Source: CAZXCK01 sp964639225
GTDB taxonomy: Bacteria > Chloroflexota > Anaerolineae > Aggregatilineales > Phototrophicaceae
Direction: 5' to 3'
Length of the DNA: 64,000 nucleotides
Assembly (NCBI GenBank): GCA_964639225.1
Contig: CAZXCK010000004.1
Location: forward strand, 1-64,000
Below, piece after piece: positions 42,646 to 51,858 of the stretch. Under the pieces are notes generated by a model, which did not search any database, was not told the DNA's origin, and saw only the letters and a list, made by a program, of their open reading frames with translations. Within the stretch, counting starts at the first letter, position 1. Every line of letters starts with the position of its first letter. The position numbers and the translations under genes were made by a program.

Positions 42646-43155
42646 ATGAAACCCCGTATGTTCATCTTGATCGGTGTGGTGACGGTTATCGCCATAACCG
42701 CTGTGATTGTGCTGACGCTGATCTTTACCCCAGAGGAAAACCCGGCTTTCGCGGCATCGGTGCGTTTCGCCAACGCCGCCGGACTGGGCCAGGACGACAT
42801 CGCCTTTGAGTTGTTGAGCGACGACATGCAGGCGTATGTCATCGACAACTGCCCGGATGGCAGCGTGTCGGCCTGTATCGCCGCCTACACCCCGGCAGAC
42901 TGGGGCCGTCTGCTGCGCGAGGGCGCAGCGGTTTACCGGCGCTCGATTCCCGATGGCGGTGCCTGGGATGTCCAGTTGGTGGCGACCTACCAGTTTGGGC
43001 AGGGATTCGCCGGCGTGTGCCTCTATCATCGTATGGAGCAGTCCGCATCCGGTGACTGGCGCGTAGCGGGCTGGTCCGGCTTTGTCTCCTGCGACGAGCC
43101 AGATTCCGGCATTCACGGCCTGCGCCGCAACGACGCGCCCAACCGCGCCCCATGA
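42646..43155 (+). CDS. membrane-anchored exported protein of unknown function
   Basis: A 169-residue protein with an N-terminal membrane anchor (ILIGVVTVIAITAVIVLTLIF) and an extracytoplasmic domain. The domain carries four Cys spread over CPDGSVSACIA, VCLYHRM and FVSCDEP that could form disulfides. It resembles the short NTF2-like/DUF4878-type domains (NAAGLGQDDIAFELLSDDM), but I would not assign a family. GGAAAG precedes the chosen ATG. It overlaps the next lipoprotein gene by 4 nt. Confidence 0.68.
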   Translation: MKPRMFILIGVVTVIAITAVIVLTLIFTPEENPAFAASVRFANAAGLGQDDIAFELLSDDMQAYVIDNCPDGSVSACIAAYTPADWGRLLREGAAVYRRSIPDGGAWDVQLVATYQFGQGFAGVCLYHRMEQSASGDWRVAGWSGFVSCDEPDSGIHGLRRNDAPNRAP

Positions 43156-43637
43156 ACGAAACGCGGAGATCGGCTGTAGCGTTCTGGCCTATAGCCGCGG
43201 GGGTAGCATTGGCGATTCTGCTGGTTGGCTGCGGCGCGCTGGTCCCGGCACAGGTGCCGCCCCAGCTCACCCACACGCCCGGCCCACCGGTGATCGTCAC
43301 CGACGACGAAGTGCGCCTGACGGCGTTCCAGGTGCGCTACCCGCGAGGCTGGCAGGTCATCACCGGACCAGCCTTCGGCGATCCCTGGGTGATCTTTGTG
43401 AATCCTGACCAGAGTGCACTCATCGTGCTGGCAACCAACCCAGCCGATACAGCAGTCAGCCCACCGGCAGCTGGCGATGGTGTGTGCCGGCTGCAGCAGT
43501 CCGTCCAGTTGGGTGGCTCGCCACCGCAGATCATCAGCGCGGCATTGGCGGCAGATAGCAACTGCGACGATCATCTGCCCACCTTCGAGCGCACACTCGA
43601 ATCGCTGCAACCAGGGGCCGGGATTAACCAACCATAA
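43152..43637 (+). CDS. lipoprotein with PsbP-like YPxGW block
   Basis: A 161-residue lipoprotein: signal ending in GVALAILLVGC with the lipobox Cys near residue 27, then a Pro-rich linker. The mature part contains FQVRYPRGWQVITG and VIFVNPDQSALIVLATNP. The same YPxGW/FPxGW layout occurs in the lipoprotein at 35833. Coupled to the upstream membrane-anchored gene. Function unknown. Confidence 0.68.
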   Translation: MNETRRSAVAFWPIAAGVALAILLVGCGALVPAQVPPQLTHTPGPPVIVTDDEVRLTAFQVRYPRGWQVITGPAFGDPWVIFVNPDQSALIVLATNPADTAVSPPAAGDGVCRLQQSVQLGGSPPQIISAALAADSNCDDHLPTFERTLESLQPGAGINQP

Positions 43638-43673
43638 GCTGGTTATCTTTGTTTTATTAGTATCGGAAAATTA

Positions 43674-43701
43674 TTTACAACCACTGTTGTATATTTAGTT
43701 A
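43674..43701 (+). promoter_or_regulatory. promoter with inverted-repeat operator before the P1B-4 ATPase
   Basis: TTTACA (43674-43679) and TAGTTA (43696-43701) are spaced 16 bp. Within the spacer, TACAAC-CACT-GTTGTA (43676-43691) is a perfect 6-bp inverted repeat overlapping the -35 box. A repressor bound there would block polymerase. The TACA...TGTA edges recall BlaI/CopY operators, but the centre is longer. Confidence 0.5.
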
Positions 43702-43745
43702 ATCTCGGTTAAGCTAAGTACAGTCGTATACAAGGCCAAGGGGGT

Positions 43746-45770
43746 ATGATGGCTTCCCAATCGACCACATTCGATCAGTCCGATACACAGCAGGAAGAAG
43801 AAAAGCACTGGTTAAGCCAGGAATGGCTGGAGCCGCGCCTGGTCGCCGTAACAGCGCTGGCACTGGCCGCCAGCTTCATCGGGCGGCAAGTGGGCGCGCC
43901 CGGCTGGCTGGACGCCGTGTTCGGTGTAACGGCTTATGTGGCGGGTGGCATGTTCGGCGTCAAGAGCGCGCTGGAGAGCATCGTCCAGGAACACAAGCTG
44001 GACATCGACCTGCTGATGGTGCTGGCAGCGTTGGGCGCAGCCAGCATTGGCCTGTGGCACGAGGGCGCCATTCTGCTGTTCCTGTTTTCCTTGAGCAACG
44101 TTTTGCAGGCTTATGCCATCGGACGCAGCCGCAACGCCATCCGCGAACTGTTCAAACTGTACCCGGAAGAGGCCAAAGTCAAACGCGATGGCGAAGTGGT
44201 CACGGTTAAGTTCAGCGACATTCGCATCGGCGACCTGGTACTGATCGAGCCGGGCGAGCGCATCCCGGTCGATGGTGACGTGGTCGAGGGAAAGTCAGCC
44301 GTAGACCAGTCCCCGATCACCGGCGAGTCGATGCCCGTTGAAAAGCAGGTAGGCGATAAGGTATTCGCCGGGACACTGAATAAAAGCGGCCTGCTGGATG
44401 TCGAGGCGACGGAAGCCGCATCCAACACCACGCTGTCACGTATCATCAAAATGGTGGAGGAGGCACAGTCGGCGCAGGCCCCTACAGAGCGTTTCCTGGA
44501 CAGGTTCGAGCAGTACTACGCCGCGCTGATTATCTTCGTGGTGCTGCTGTTTATCATCATTCCACCCACCCTGTTTGACGCTGACTTCAGCAGCAATTTC
44601 TACCGGGCGATGGTGCTGATGACGGTCGCCAGTCCGTGCGCGCTGATCATCAGCGTGCCAGCGTCATTCATCTCGGCGATCGCGTCGGCTGCTCGCGGCG
44701 GTATCCTGTTCAAGGGCGGCGCACACCTGGAGTCGATGGCCGCCATCAAAGTGGTGACATTCGATAAAACCGGCACGCTGACCATCGGCGAGCCGCGTGT
44801 AACCGATGTCATCTCGTGCTGCGAAATGGGCGAGGACGATCTGCTGGCGGTGGCGGCGACGGTCGAGAGCCGTTCCGAACATCCATTGGCACACGCCATC
44901 GTCACCGAGGCCGAAGAACGCGGCCTGGAGCTGGGCCGCGTCGAGGACTTTGAAGCAGTAGCCGGGCGCGGCATCCAGGCCAAAGTCGATGGCCGGCTGG
45001 TGCGCATCGGCAGCGTAAACTATCTGCTCGACTACAGCGATATGCCGCACAAACTCGAAGACGAATATGCTGAACTCGAAAAGTCGGGTAAAACGGTTAT
45101 CGGACTGATCCGCGAGGGCAGTTGCGAGCAGTGCGGCGCCTGCGAGCAGGCCAGCGAAGGGCCGGACTGGATGGGCATTGTCGCGCTGGCCGACGAACTG
45201 CGGCCCGAAGCAGCAGACGTGGTGCGCCAGCTTCGTGAGCGGGGTTTGGAGGTCGCCATGCTGACCGGCGATAACGAGCGTGTGGCGCATGCCATCGCCG
45301 AACAGGCGGGCATTACGCGCGTCCACGCCAATTTACTGCCGGAGGACAAGGTGACTGCCGTCCAGCGCATCGAGAGCGAAGTCGGCCCGGCGGCCATGAT
45401 TGGCGATGGCGTCAACGACGCTCCCGCGCTGGCGACGGCCTCGGTCGGCATCGCTATGGGCGCCGCCGGTACTGATGTCGCGCTGGAAACCGCCGACGTC
45501 GTGCTGATGGGCGACAAGCTGGAACTCATCGACCAGGCTATCAGCCTGAGTCAGAAGGCGCGCCGCGTCGTGTGGCAGAACATCGTCTTTTCGCTGGCGG
45601 TAATCGTCATGCTGGTCGCGAGCGTTTTTCTGATCGACCTGCCACTGCCGCTTGGCGTTCTGGGCCATGAAGGCAGCACGGTGATCGTCGTGCTCAACGG
45701 CCTGATCGCACTGCTTATCGTGCCGGAGATGCGCCGCCGCCGTGCTCGTGAGCAAACTGCCAAGAGTTAA
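43746..45770 (+). CDS. P1B-4-type heavy-metal exporting ATPase
   Basis: A 674-residue P-type ATPase. The phosphorylation motif is DKTGT (Asp340), with TGES, SEHPLAHAI and GDGVNDAPA. The transmembrane metal site reads Ser296-Pro-Cys298 and HEGST (641-645), the SPC/HEGGT pattern of the P1B-4 group, which exports Fe2+ and Co2+. There is no N-terminal metal-binding domain. A C-x2-C-x2-C insert (Cys460, Cys463, Cys466) lies in the nucleotide domain. Proximity to fur-feoABC favours iron export. A second ATG one codon on has better Shine-Dalgarno spacing. Confidence 0.9.
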   Translation: MMASQSTTFDQSDTQQEEEKHWLSQEWLEPRLVAVTALALAASFIGRQVGAPGWLDAVFGVTAYVAGGMFGVKSALESIVQEHKLDIDLLMVLAALGAASIGLWHEGAILLFLFSLSNVLQAYAIGRSRNAIRELFKLYPEEAKVKRDGEVVTVKFSDIRIGDLVLIEPGERIPVDGDVVEGKSAVDQSPITGESMPVEKQVGDKVFAGTLNKSGLLDVEATEAASNTTLSRIIKMVEEAQSAQAPTERFLDRFEQYYAALIIFVVLLFIIIPPTLFDADFSSNFYRAMVLMTVASPCALIISVPASFISAIASAARGGILFKGGAHLESMAAIKVVTFDKTGTLTIGEPRVTDVISCCEMGEDDLLAVAATVESRSEHPLAHAIVTEAEERGLELGRVEDFEAVAGRGIQAKVDGRLVRIGSVNYLLDYSDMPHKLEDEYAELEKSGKTVIGLIREGSCEQCGACEQASEGPDWMGIVALADELRPEAADVVRQLRERGLEVAMLTGDNERVAHAIAEQAGITRVHANLLPEDKVTAVQRIESEVGPAAMIGDGVNDAPALATASVGIAMGAAGTDVALETADVVLMGDKLELIDQAISLSQKARRVVWQNIVFSLAVIVMLVASVFLIDLPLPLGVLGHEGSTVIVVLNGLIALLIVPEMRRRRAREQTAKS

Positions 45771-45799
45771 GCCAGGATCGTAAAAACAGGAAGAAAACA

Positions 45800-45839
45800 C
45801 AGGGCGCGGTCCATCGCTGACCGCGCCCTGTTCTATTTT
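45800..45839. terminator. bidirectional terminator between P1B-4 ATPase and ABC ATPase
   Basis: CAGGGCGCGGTC and GACCGCGCCCTG form a perfect 12-bp stem with a 7-nt loop. TTCTATTTT follows on the plus strand, and the minus strand side runs TTTTCTTCCTGTTTTT, so it can serve both convergent genes. Confidence 0.85.
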
Positions 45840-45889
45840 GACGATGGGTGTTTGCAGCGGCGCAGCTTATCGTCTCGCCGCCGTTTTCT

Positions 45890-46864
45890 TTAAGTCACCA
45901 CGCCTTTGGTGACACCCATAAACAGCGTTTCGAGGTCTTTCATCTCCTCGCTGAAGCCCAGCACCGGCACGCCTGCTTCCGCCAGCAGCCGGTTGATACC
46001 AGCGACAGCGTCGTCGTCGCCCACGAAATCGACCTGAACCCGCGCCCGGTTGACCTTCGGCGCGATGGTCTGTATGGCCTCGACGCCGGCCACGTTCGCC
46101 AGCAGGGATTTAATCCGCTCAACATTGGCATCATCCTTGACAGTGACCACGATCTCGCGGTGAGGGGTGAGGGCGGCTTTCATCTCGGCCATGCTGCCCT
46201 GCATCACCATATGACCACCTTCGATGATGCCAACGTGCGTGCAGATATTCTCCACGTCCGCCAGGATATGCGTCGAAAAGAAGATCGTCTTGCCCATGCG
46301 CGCCAGTTCCACCATCAGCTCGCGGATTTCGATGCGAGCGCGTGGGTCCAATCCACTGGCCGGTTCATCGAGGATGAGTACGGCGGGATCATGGGCCAGC
46401 GTACGCGCCAAAGACAGACGCTGCTTCATACCCCGGCTCAGTTTATCAACCATGTCCTCGCGCCGATGATTGAGGTCCACCAGTTCCAGCAAATCGTCGA
46501 TGAGCTGCAGGCGCTGATTTTCCGGGATATCATAACAGGCGGCGAAGAAGTCCAGGTATTCCCACACTTTCAGGTCGTCATATACGCCGAAGTCATCCGG
46601 CATGTAGCCGATGGCGCGGCGCACGGCGCGCCGGTCGGCCAGCACCGAGTGCCCCGCGATCCACGCCTGGCCAGACGTGGGCCGCGTAAGCGTCGTCAGA
46701 ATACGCATGGTAGTCGTCTTACCGGCGCCGTTGGGGCCGACAAAGCCATAAATAGAACCAGCCGGAACTTCCAGCGACAGGTGATCGACGGCGGTAAATT
46801 TGCCGAACGACTTCACCAGATCGTGCGTTTCGATAATCAGATCGGAGTTTGTCTGCTCTTGCAT
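45890..46864 (-). CDS. ABC-2-type transporter ATP-binding protein
   Basis: A 324-residue ABC ATPase: Walker A GPNGAGKTTTM, Q-loop region near YMPDDFGVYDDL, signature LSRGMKQR, Walker B VLILDEPASGLD and the switch His in STHIL. The C-terminal 90 residues form the extra domain typical of CcmA/GldA-like ATPases (IVVTVKDDANVERIKSLLANV). No ABC-2 permease is seen in this window, and the adjacent upstream gene encodes a large membrane protein that may be its partner. Confidence 0.92.
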   Translation of the reverse strand: MQEQTNSDLIIETHDLVKSFGKFTAVDHLSLEVPAGSIYGFVGPNGAGKTTTMRILTTLTRPTSGQAWIAGHSVLADRRAVRRAIGYMPDDFGVYDDLKVWEYLDFFAACYDIPENQRLQLIDDLLELVDLNHRREDMVDKLSRGMKQRLSLARTLAHDPAVLILDEPASGLDPRARIEIRELMVELARMGKTIFFSTHILADVENICTHVGIIEGGHMVMQGSMAEMKAALTPHREIVVTVKDDANVERIKSLLANVAGVEAIQTIAPKVNRARVQVDFVGDDDAVAGINRLLAEAGVPVLGFSEEMKDLETLFMGVTKGVVT

Positions 46865-46909
46865 ACCGGTGTTGGTCTCGCTCGTCTACAATCGGTCAAT
46901 CGGCGGCGC

Positions 46910-49450
46910 TCAGAACGCGCCGCGCTGCTGAATACCAAGCTGGCGAATGGCGACCGAACTACCGGTCACCGTCTGGGCGGTGCGCACCTGGACACTGTTC
47001 TGCGGGCCGATGAAGCGCGCCGGGTCATCGATGACGATCTCGGTCTCGGACCCCATCTGGAACACTTCCCAGCTTTCGTCGAACCAGTTCCACACGGCGA
47101 TGGCACCACCAACACCGGTCGTCCGTGCCCGGTCGATGATAATCACCAGCTCGTCCACGCGAGACAGCCGCGCCCCTGCAACCGGCGTCATGCGGAAGAT
47201 CACGCTGGCGTCGGTGGTGAGGAACAACTCGGTTGGCCCCACATCTTCGATATTGGTGCGCTCGCGCGAAATCCAGGTGAACTGGTCGGCGGTGATGGTC
47301 ACCGGCCTGGACGGCGGCGATGCTTCGACGGTCAGCTCGACGATATACAACGTGCTGTCGATAGTCTCATAGCCCACGCCCAGCACCTCGTCGGCCACGG
47401 GCGCGGCGTTCGTCCAGCCTGCCAGATACACCCGGTTGCCGCGCGCGGTCGAAGCGAACTGGTCCAGCATAAACGCCGACAACAGCGCCTGACGCCGCCG
47501 CAGTTCCTGCGTACGCGGGTCGTCGTCAGCCGTAATGCGGAAGCCGGTGCGCTGGTAGTCATCGCCCATCACATCGTGCACGCTGCGGTTCGACTCGATG
47601 TTGGTAATGGATGTCGTGCGCCGGAAGGTCAGCGAACGCGAATACAGGGGGTCCGGCTCGCCACGCGCATATTCCAGCGGCACCGGCGCCATCCGAATGT
47701 CACCAGGTAGGATCAGGTCGTCGCCGCCAAAAGCGAAGACATCGCCAGGGTCCAGCGCACCCAGGCGCAGCGTCGCCCCACGTGCCACGATGACCGCATC
47801 TTCAAGCGACACATCGCTGTTATTGCTCACCGACCCCTGCACACGTGCTTCGCCCATATCCCCCAGATGAGTCAGTGTGACGCTGCCGCTGATGTCTGGC
47901 CGGGGGATGGTGCCCTCTGTGTTAAACGACTGGATAAAGCTGGCATCGACCGAAAAATCAACGGCCTCGAAGCGACTGCCCTGCTGAACGTTGACGTTGC
48001 CCTGTGGCCGGGTGGGGGCGTTGCCACGTGTAGACAGTCCCTCAGTGACCGGACGCAGCATGCGCTCGTCGCCCATAGACAGCGTGTAATCGCCCCGGCG
48101 CGGCACCAGCAGACCCAGCACCTGTTCCAGGTGAGCCTCGTCGCTGTCAGGCCACATCTGCACCACCGACAACCGGCTGAGGGTCGCCTGGTTGCCACGC
48201 AGCTCGAAACCCACCGACCACGCCAGCCCGCTGAACACCAGGATCAGCGCCGGGATCGTAATCCAGGCGTATTCGCGGCGGTTGATGCGGTTGAGTACCC
48301 AGTAATTGGCCGGGCCAATCAGAACGATATAGGCCACCAGGAACAGTACCAGCCCCAGTGCCGCCGGCAGCACGTCCAGGCCGGGCAGAATGCTCACGGC
48401 GGTGATGGCGTCCAGCCAGTCGGAGAAGCCGAAGTTCCACGCCGGGCGCGGCTCCACCGAACTTACCAGTGCCAGCCATAACTCGGACTGGTCTGCCCAG
48501 CCGCGTAAAGGCTGGCTGGTGGGGTCAATCGTCAGGTAATCGACGGTGCCACCACCCACCCGCTGGCGAGCCAGCAGCGGCAGCTCGCCAGCGGCGGCCA
48601 GCACCTGCGCGTTATCGGTCAGTGTGCCGGTAGCACTGATGGTGTCGCCGTCCAGTTGGGCGTTATACAGCCCGGCCAGCCGCGCCAGCGGCGTGACGTC
48701 CGCGACGGTCTGCGCCGATTCGGGCAGCAGCGGCAGCAGATCGACCAGCCCGGCGGCGGTTGGCTGCCAGTTGGCCCCGCCGATCACAATCAGGTGGCCG
48801 CCCGTCTGAAGCCAGGTACGCAGCGCCTGCTGCTGCGCATTCGACAGACTGGCGCTGTTGGTATTGGCGAATACGATTACGTTAATCGAATCCAGGGCAG
48901 GCGCCCGGTCGGGTAGTTCTTCTGGCTGCCAGTTCGTCTGGAAAGCCTCATAACCGCCCACGCTGATCTGACTGAGGTCGGGGGCGGAATCCGGCGAGTC
49001 GCTGACCACAACATGCAGGCTGTCACGCGGAGCCAGGCTGCTGAGGGTCGTATCCTGGCTGGTCATCACGCCGCCGCGCTCATTGAGCAGTTCCACGCGA
49101 ATATTGCTGGCGTTGCTGCGCGCTGTGATATACAGGAAAAAGTCCTGGCTGGTGCTGGCCGGTAGATCGACCGGCGTGCTGAAAGTCCCCGTGATGCCGC
49201 TGCCGGATGTCTCCGGACGGACGACAAGCTGGCCGGTGATCGCTTCGCCCTGGTTGCTGATCTGCACGCGGATGGGCAGCCACTGGTTCGGGCGAAAAAC
49301 GTTATCGTAACCGGGACTCACCGCCAGCGAGATGAGATCGGTCGGGCTTGCGTCCTGGGCCTGGGTCGCCGTGGACGGCCACAGGCTGCCCAGCAGCAGA
49401 ACGATCATCAGCGCCAGTGACATGCGGCGCAGAGATGGGTTGAAAGACAT
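46910..49450 (-). CDS. large signal-anchored membrane protein partnered with ABC ATPase
   Basis: An 846-residue protein with an N-terminal signal (MSLALMIVLLLGSLWPSTA...QA). The first 350 residues look like extracytoplasmic beta domains with an amidotransferase-like patch (LRTWLQTGGHLIVIGGANW). Two or three membrane helices follow near residues 365-420 (LGLVLFLVAYIVLIGPANYW, WITIPALILVFSGLAWSVGF), then a long beta-rich region to the end. GPANYWVLNRINRREYAW is a conserved block in uncharacterised Chloroflexota/Actinobacteria proteins found beside ABC-2 ATPases. Translated 45 bp before the ABC ATPase. Confidence 0.72.
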   Translation of the reverse strand: MSFNPSLRRMSLALMIVLLLGSLWPSTATQAQDASPTDLISLAVSPGYDNVFRPNQWLPIRVQISNQGEAITGQLVVRPETSGSGITGTFSTPVDLPASTSQDFFLYITARSNASNIRVELLNERGGVMTSQDTTLSSLAPRDSLHVVVSDSPDSAPDLSQISVGGYEAFQTNWQPEELPDRAPALDSINVIVFANTNSASLSNAQQQALRTWLQTGGHLIVIGGANWQPTAAGLVDLLPLLPESAQTVADVTPLARLAGLYNAQLDGDTISATGTLTDNAQVLAAAGELPLLARQRVGGGTVDYLTIDPTSQPLRGWADQSELWLALVSSVEPRPAWNFGFSDWLDAITAVSILPGLDVLPAALGLVLFLVAYIVLIGPANYWVLNRINRREYAWITIPALILVFSGLAWSVGFELRGNQATLSRLSVVQMWPDSDEAHLEQVLGLLVPRRGDYTLSMGDERMLRPVTEGLSTRGNAPTRPQGNVNVQQGSRFEAVDFSVDASFIQSFNTEGTIPRPDISGSVTLTHLGDMGEARVQGSVSNNSDVSLEDAVIVARGATLRLGALDPGDVFAFGGDDLILPGDIRMAPVPLEYARGEPDPLYSRSLTFRRTTSITNIESNRSVHDVMGDDYQRTGFRITADDDPRTQELRRRQALLSAFMLDQFASTARGNRVYLAGWTNAAPVADEVLGVGYETIDSTLYIVELTVEASPPSRPVTITADQFTWISRERTNIEDVGPTELFLTTDASVIFRMTPVAGARLSRVDELVIIIDRARTTGVGGAIAVWNWFDESWEVFQMGSETEIVIDDPARFIGPQNSVQVRTAQTVTGSSVAIRQLGIQQRGAF

Positions 49451-49675
49451 AAGTGGTTATTCCCATTTACCCACATCGTGCAGGGGCATCCGGCGTGCTG
49501 AGACAATGTTTCGCCACCGGAGCCGAGTCAATTGTATCACGCTCACCGGTGTGATGGCAGGATGGTTGTACGCTCCTACCAGCGGTTCAGGGGGCGAGTG
49601 TTGCCTTTTGCGTATACATGCGGCACTATGGGACACACCAACCCTGAGACAGACAGCGCGAGGACAGACAGCCCC

Positions 49676-51715
49676 ATGAATCAACTGCAACACGAGACCA
49701 GCCCCTACCTGCTCCAGCACAAGACCAACCCCGTTGACTGGTATCCCTGGGGCGACGAGGCTTTACAGAAAGCCCAGGCAGAGGACAAACCCATTCTGCT
49801 GAGTGTGGGCTACAGCGCCTGTCACTGGTGCCATGTGATGGAACACGAGAGCTTCGAGGACGACGAGACCGCCCGGCTCATGAACCAGTGGTACATATGC
49901 ATCAAGGTAGACCGCGAAGAACGCCCCGACCTGGACGACATCTACATGCAGGCCGTCCAGGCGATGACTGGTCAGGGCGGCTGGCCGATGACCGTCTTTC
50001 TGACGCCTGATGGCCGTCCTTTCTATGGCGGGACGTATTATCCCAAAGAGCCGCGTATGGGCATGCCGTCCTTCAAGCAGGTACTGAGCGGCGTTTATGA
50101 CGCCTACGCCAACCGCCGTGACGACGTCGAGCAGGCAGCCAGCAAACTTACCGGCGCGCTCGACCGGACGGCGCTCAACATCGGCGAGGACGCCGCCAGC
50201 CTCAACGCGCCACTGCTCGATGCTGCTGCCGCTGCCCTGGCGCAGAATTTCGACTGGATGCACGGCGGTTTTGGCGGCGCGCCCAAGTTCCCACAGCCCA
50301 TGAACCTGGAATTTCTGCTGCGCAACTATAGGCGCACCGGCGAACAGAACATGCTGGACATGGTACGGTTCACGCTGGAGCGTATGGCGCGCGGCGGCAT
50401 CTACGACCAGATCGGCGGCGGATTCGCCCGTTACAGCGTCGATGCCCAATGGCTGGTACCACACTTCGAGAAGATGCTCTACGACAACGCACAGTTGAGT
50501 CGTGTGTATCTGCACACCTGGCAGGTGACCAAAATACAGCTTTATCGCCACATCGCCGAGGAAATCTACGATTACATCCTGCGCGAGATGACGGCACCCG
50601 AAGGCGGCTTCTACAGCGCCACCGACGCCGACAGCGAAGGCGAAGAGGGCAAATTCTTTGTGTGGAGCAAGGAAGAGATCGAGTCGCTGCTGGGCGATGA
50701 CGCGCCCATAGCCATCGACTACTGGGACATAACCGCCGCCGGCAACTTCGAAGGGGCCAATATTCTGTATGTGCCGGAAATCGACGAAGCCGTTGCCGAA
50801 CGCATGGAGATGCCGGTCGATGAACTGCGCTCGTTGATCGCCCGCAGCAAAGACACACTCTACGCTGCCCGGACGCATCGCGTGCCACCCGGCCTTGACG
50901 ACAAGATTCTCACCTCCTGGAACGGCATGATGCTCGCCAGCCTGGCCGAGGCTGCGCGCGTTCTCGAACGCGACGACTACCGTGTGGCGGCGGTGCGCTG
51001 CGGCGAGTTCCTGCTGGACGCGCTGCTGGTCGATGGCGATCGACTGCTGCGCACGCATAAAGACGGACAGAGCAAGCTCAACGGCTATCTGGAGGATTAC
51101 GCCAACCTGATCGACGGGCTGCTGGAACTGTACCAGACGACCTTCGACGACAAGTGGTTCGTCACGGCGCGGCGGCTGGCCGAGCGGGTGCTGGCCCACT
51201 TCCGCGCCGACGATGGCGGCTTCTTCGACACGTCCGACGATCACGAGGCGCTGATCGTACGCCCGCGCAACGTTCAGGATAACGCCACCCCATCCGGCAA
51301 CGCCATGATGGCCAAACAGTTGGTTCGGCTGTACGCCTACACTGGTGATGCCCGCTACGAAACCGCCGCCAGCGACAGCCTGCGCCTGCTCACCGGAGCC
51401 ATGCGCCAGTACCCGCAGGCATTCGCCGAGGCGCTTAACGCGGTCGATATGCTGGCCAGCGGCCTGGCCGAGATCGCCATCGTTGGCCAGCCGGCCAGCG
51501 CCGCCACACGCGCCCTGCTCGCCGTAACAACCGAGACGCTGCGCCCCAATCTGATCGTGGCGCTGTCGGCTGAGGATGTGCCGGGCGAAGCGACCATCCC
51601 GCTGCTGAGTCACCGCACCCAGCGTGACGGCCAGCCGACCGTGTACGTGTGCCGCAATTTCGCCTGCCGTATGCCAGTCACCACGCCAGAAGCCATGCGC
51701 GATCTGCTGGCATAG
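49676..51715 (+). CDS. YyaL/DUF255 thioredoxin-domain protein
   Basis: A 679-residue protein of the spermatogenesis-associated-20/YyaL family: an N-terminal thioredoxin-like domain (NQLQHETSPYLLQHKTNPVD, then Cys49-His-Trp-Cys52) followed by an alpha/alpha barrel resembling cellobiose/N-acylglucosamine epimerases (GGFGGAPKFPQPMNLEFLL, TSWNGMMLASLAEAAR). The real substrate of this family is not established. The chosen ATG opens the conserved NQLQ; an upstream ATG would add about 16 residues. It is convergent with the AhpC/TSA-like gene. Confidence 0.9.
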   Translation: MNQLQHETSPYLLQHKTNPVDWYPWGDEALQKAQAEDKPILLSVGYSACHWCHVMEHESFEDDETARLMNQWYICIKVDREERPDLDDIYMQAVQAMTGQGGWPMTVFLTPDGRPFYGGTYYPKEPRMGMPSFKQVLSGVYDAYANRRDDVEQAASKLTGALDRTALNIGEDAASLNAPLLDAAAAALAQNFDWMHGGFGGAPKFPQPMNLEFLLRNYRRTGEQNMLDMVRFTLERMARGGIYDQIGGGFARYSVDAQWLVPHFEKMLYDNAQLSRVYLHTWQVTKIQLYRHIAEEIYDYILREMTAPEGGFYSATDADSEGEEGKFFVWSKEEIESLLGDDAPIAIDYWDITAAGNFEGANILYVPEIDEAVAERMEMPVDELRSLIARSKDTLYAARTHRVPPGLDDKILTSWNGMMLASLAEAARVLERDDYRVAAVRCGEFLLDALLVDGDRLLRTHKDGQSKLNGYLEDYANLIDGLLELYQTTFDDKWFVTARRLAERVLAHFRADDGGFFDTSDDHEALIVRPRNVQDNATPSGNAMMAKQLVRLYAYTGDARYETAASDSLRLLTGAMRQYPQAFAEALNAVDMLASGLAEIAIVGQPASAATRALLAVTTETLRPNLIVALSAEDVPGEATIPLLSHRTQRDGQPTVYVCRNFACRMPVTTPEAMRDLLA

Positions 51716-51747
51716 GCGGTGTTACCGGTATCAGAACCAGCCATAAT

Positions 51748-51785
51748 GACAGACGACCGTTCCTGTATAAGAACGGTCGTCTGTC
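51748..51785. terminator. strong hairpin between convergent genes
   Basis: GACAGACGACCGTTC and GAACGGTCGTCTGTC form a perfect 15-bp stem with an 8-nt loop between the convergent DUF255 and AhpC/TSA-like genes. There is no long U-tract on either side. Confidence 0.6.
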
Positions 51786-51858
51786 ACATCACAATTGCTG
51801 CGCCAACAAAGAGAAGGAGGAAGCATTCGCAGAAGCTGCGTTCGATCTGCGCCTGAGT

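Noticed and set aside
45848..47710. 620-codon plus-strand open frame opposite the ABC ATPase and membrane-protein genes
   Set aside because: It is antisense to two genes with clear domains; the translation is His/Arg/Gln-rich without any recognisable motif, as expected from a high-GC shadow frame.
49763..51613. 616-codon minus-strand frame opposite the DUF255 gene
   Set aside because: It mirrors a well-supported gene and shows no domain, signal or ribosome site.
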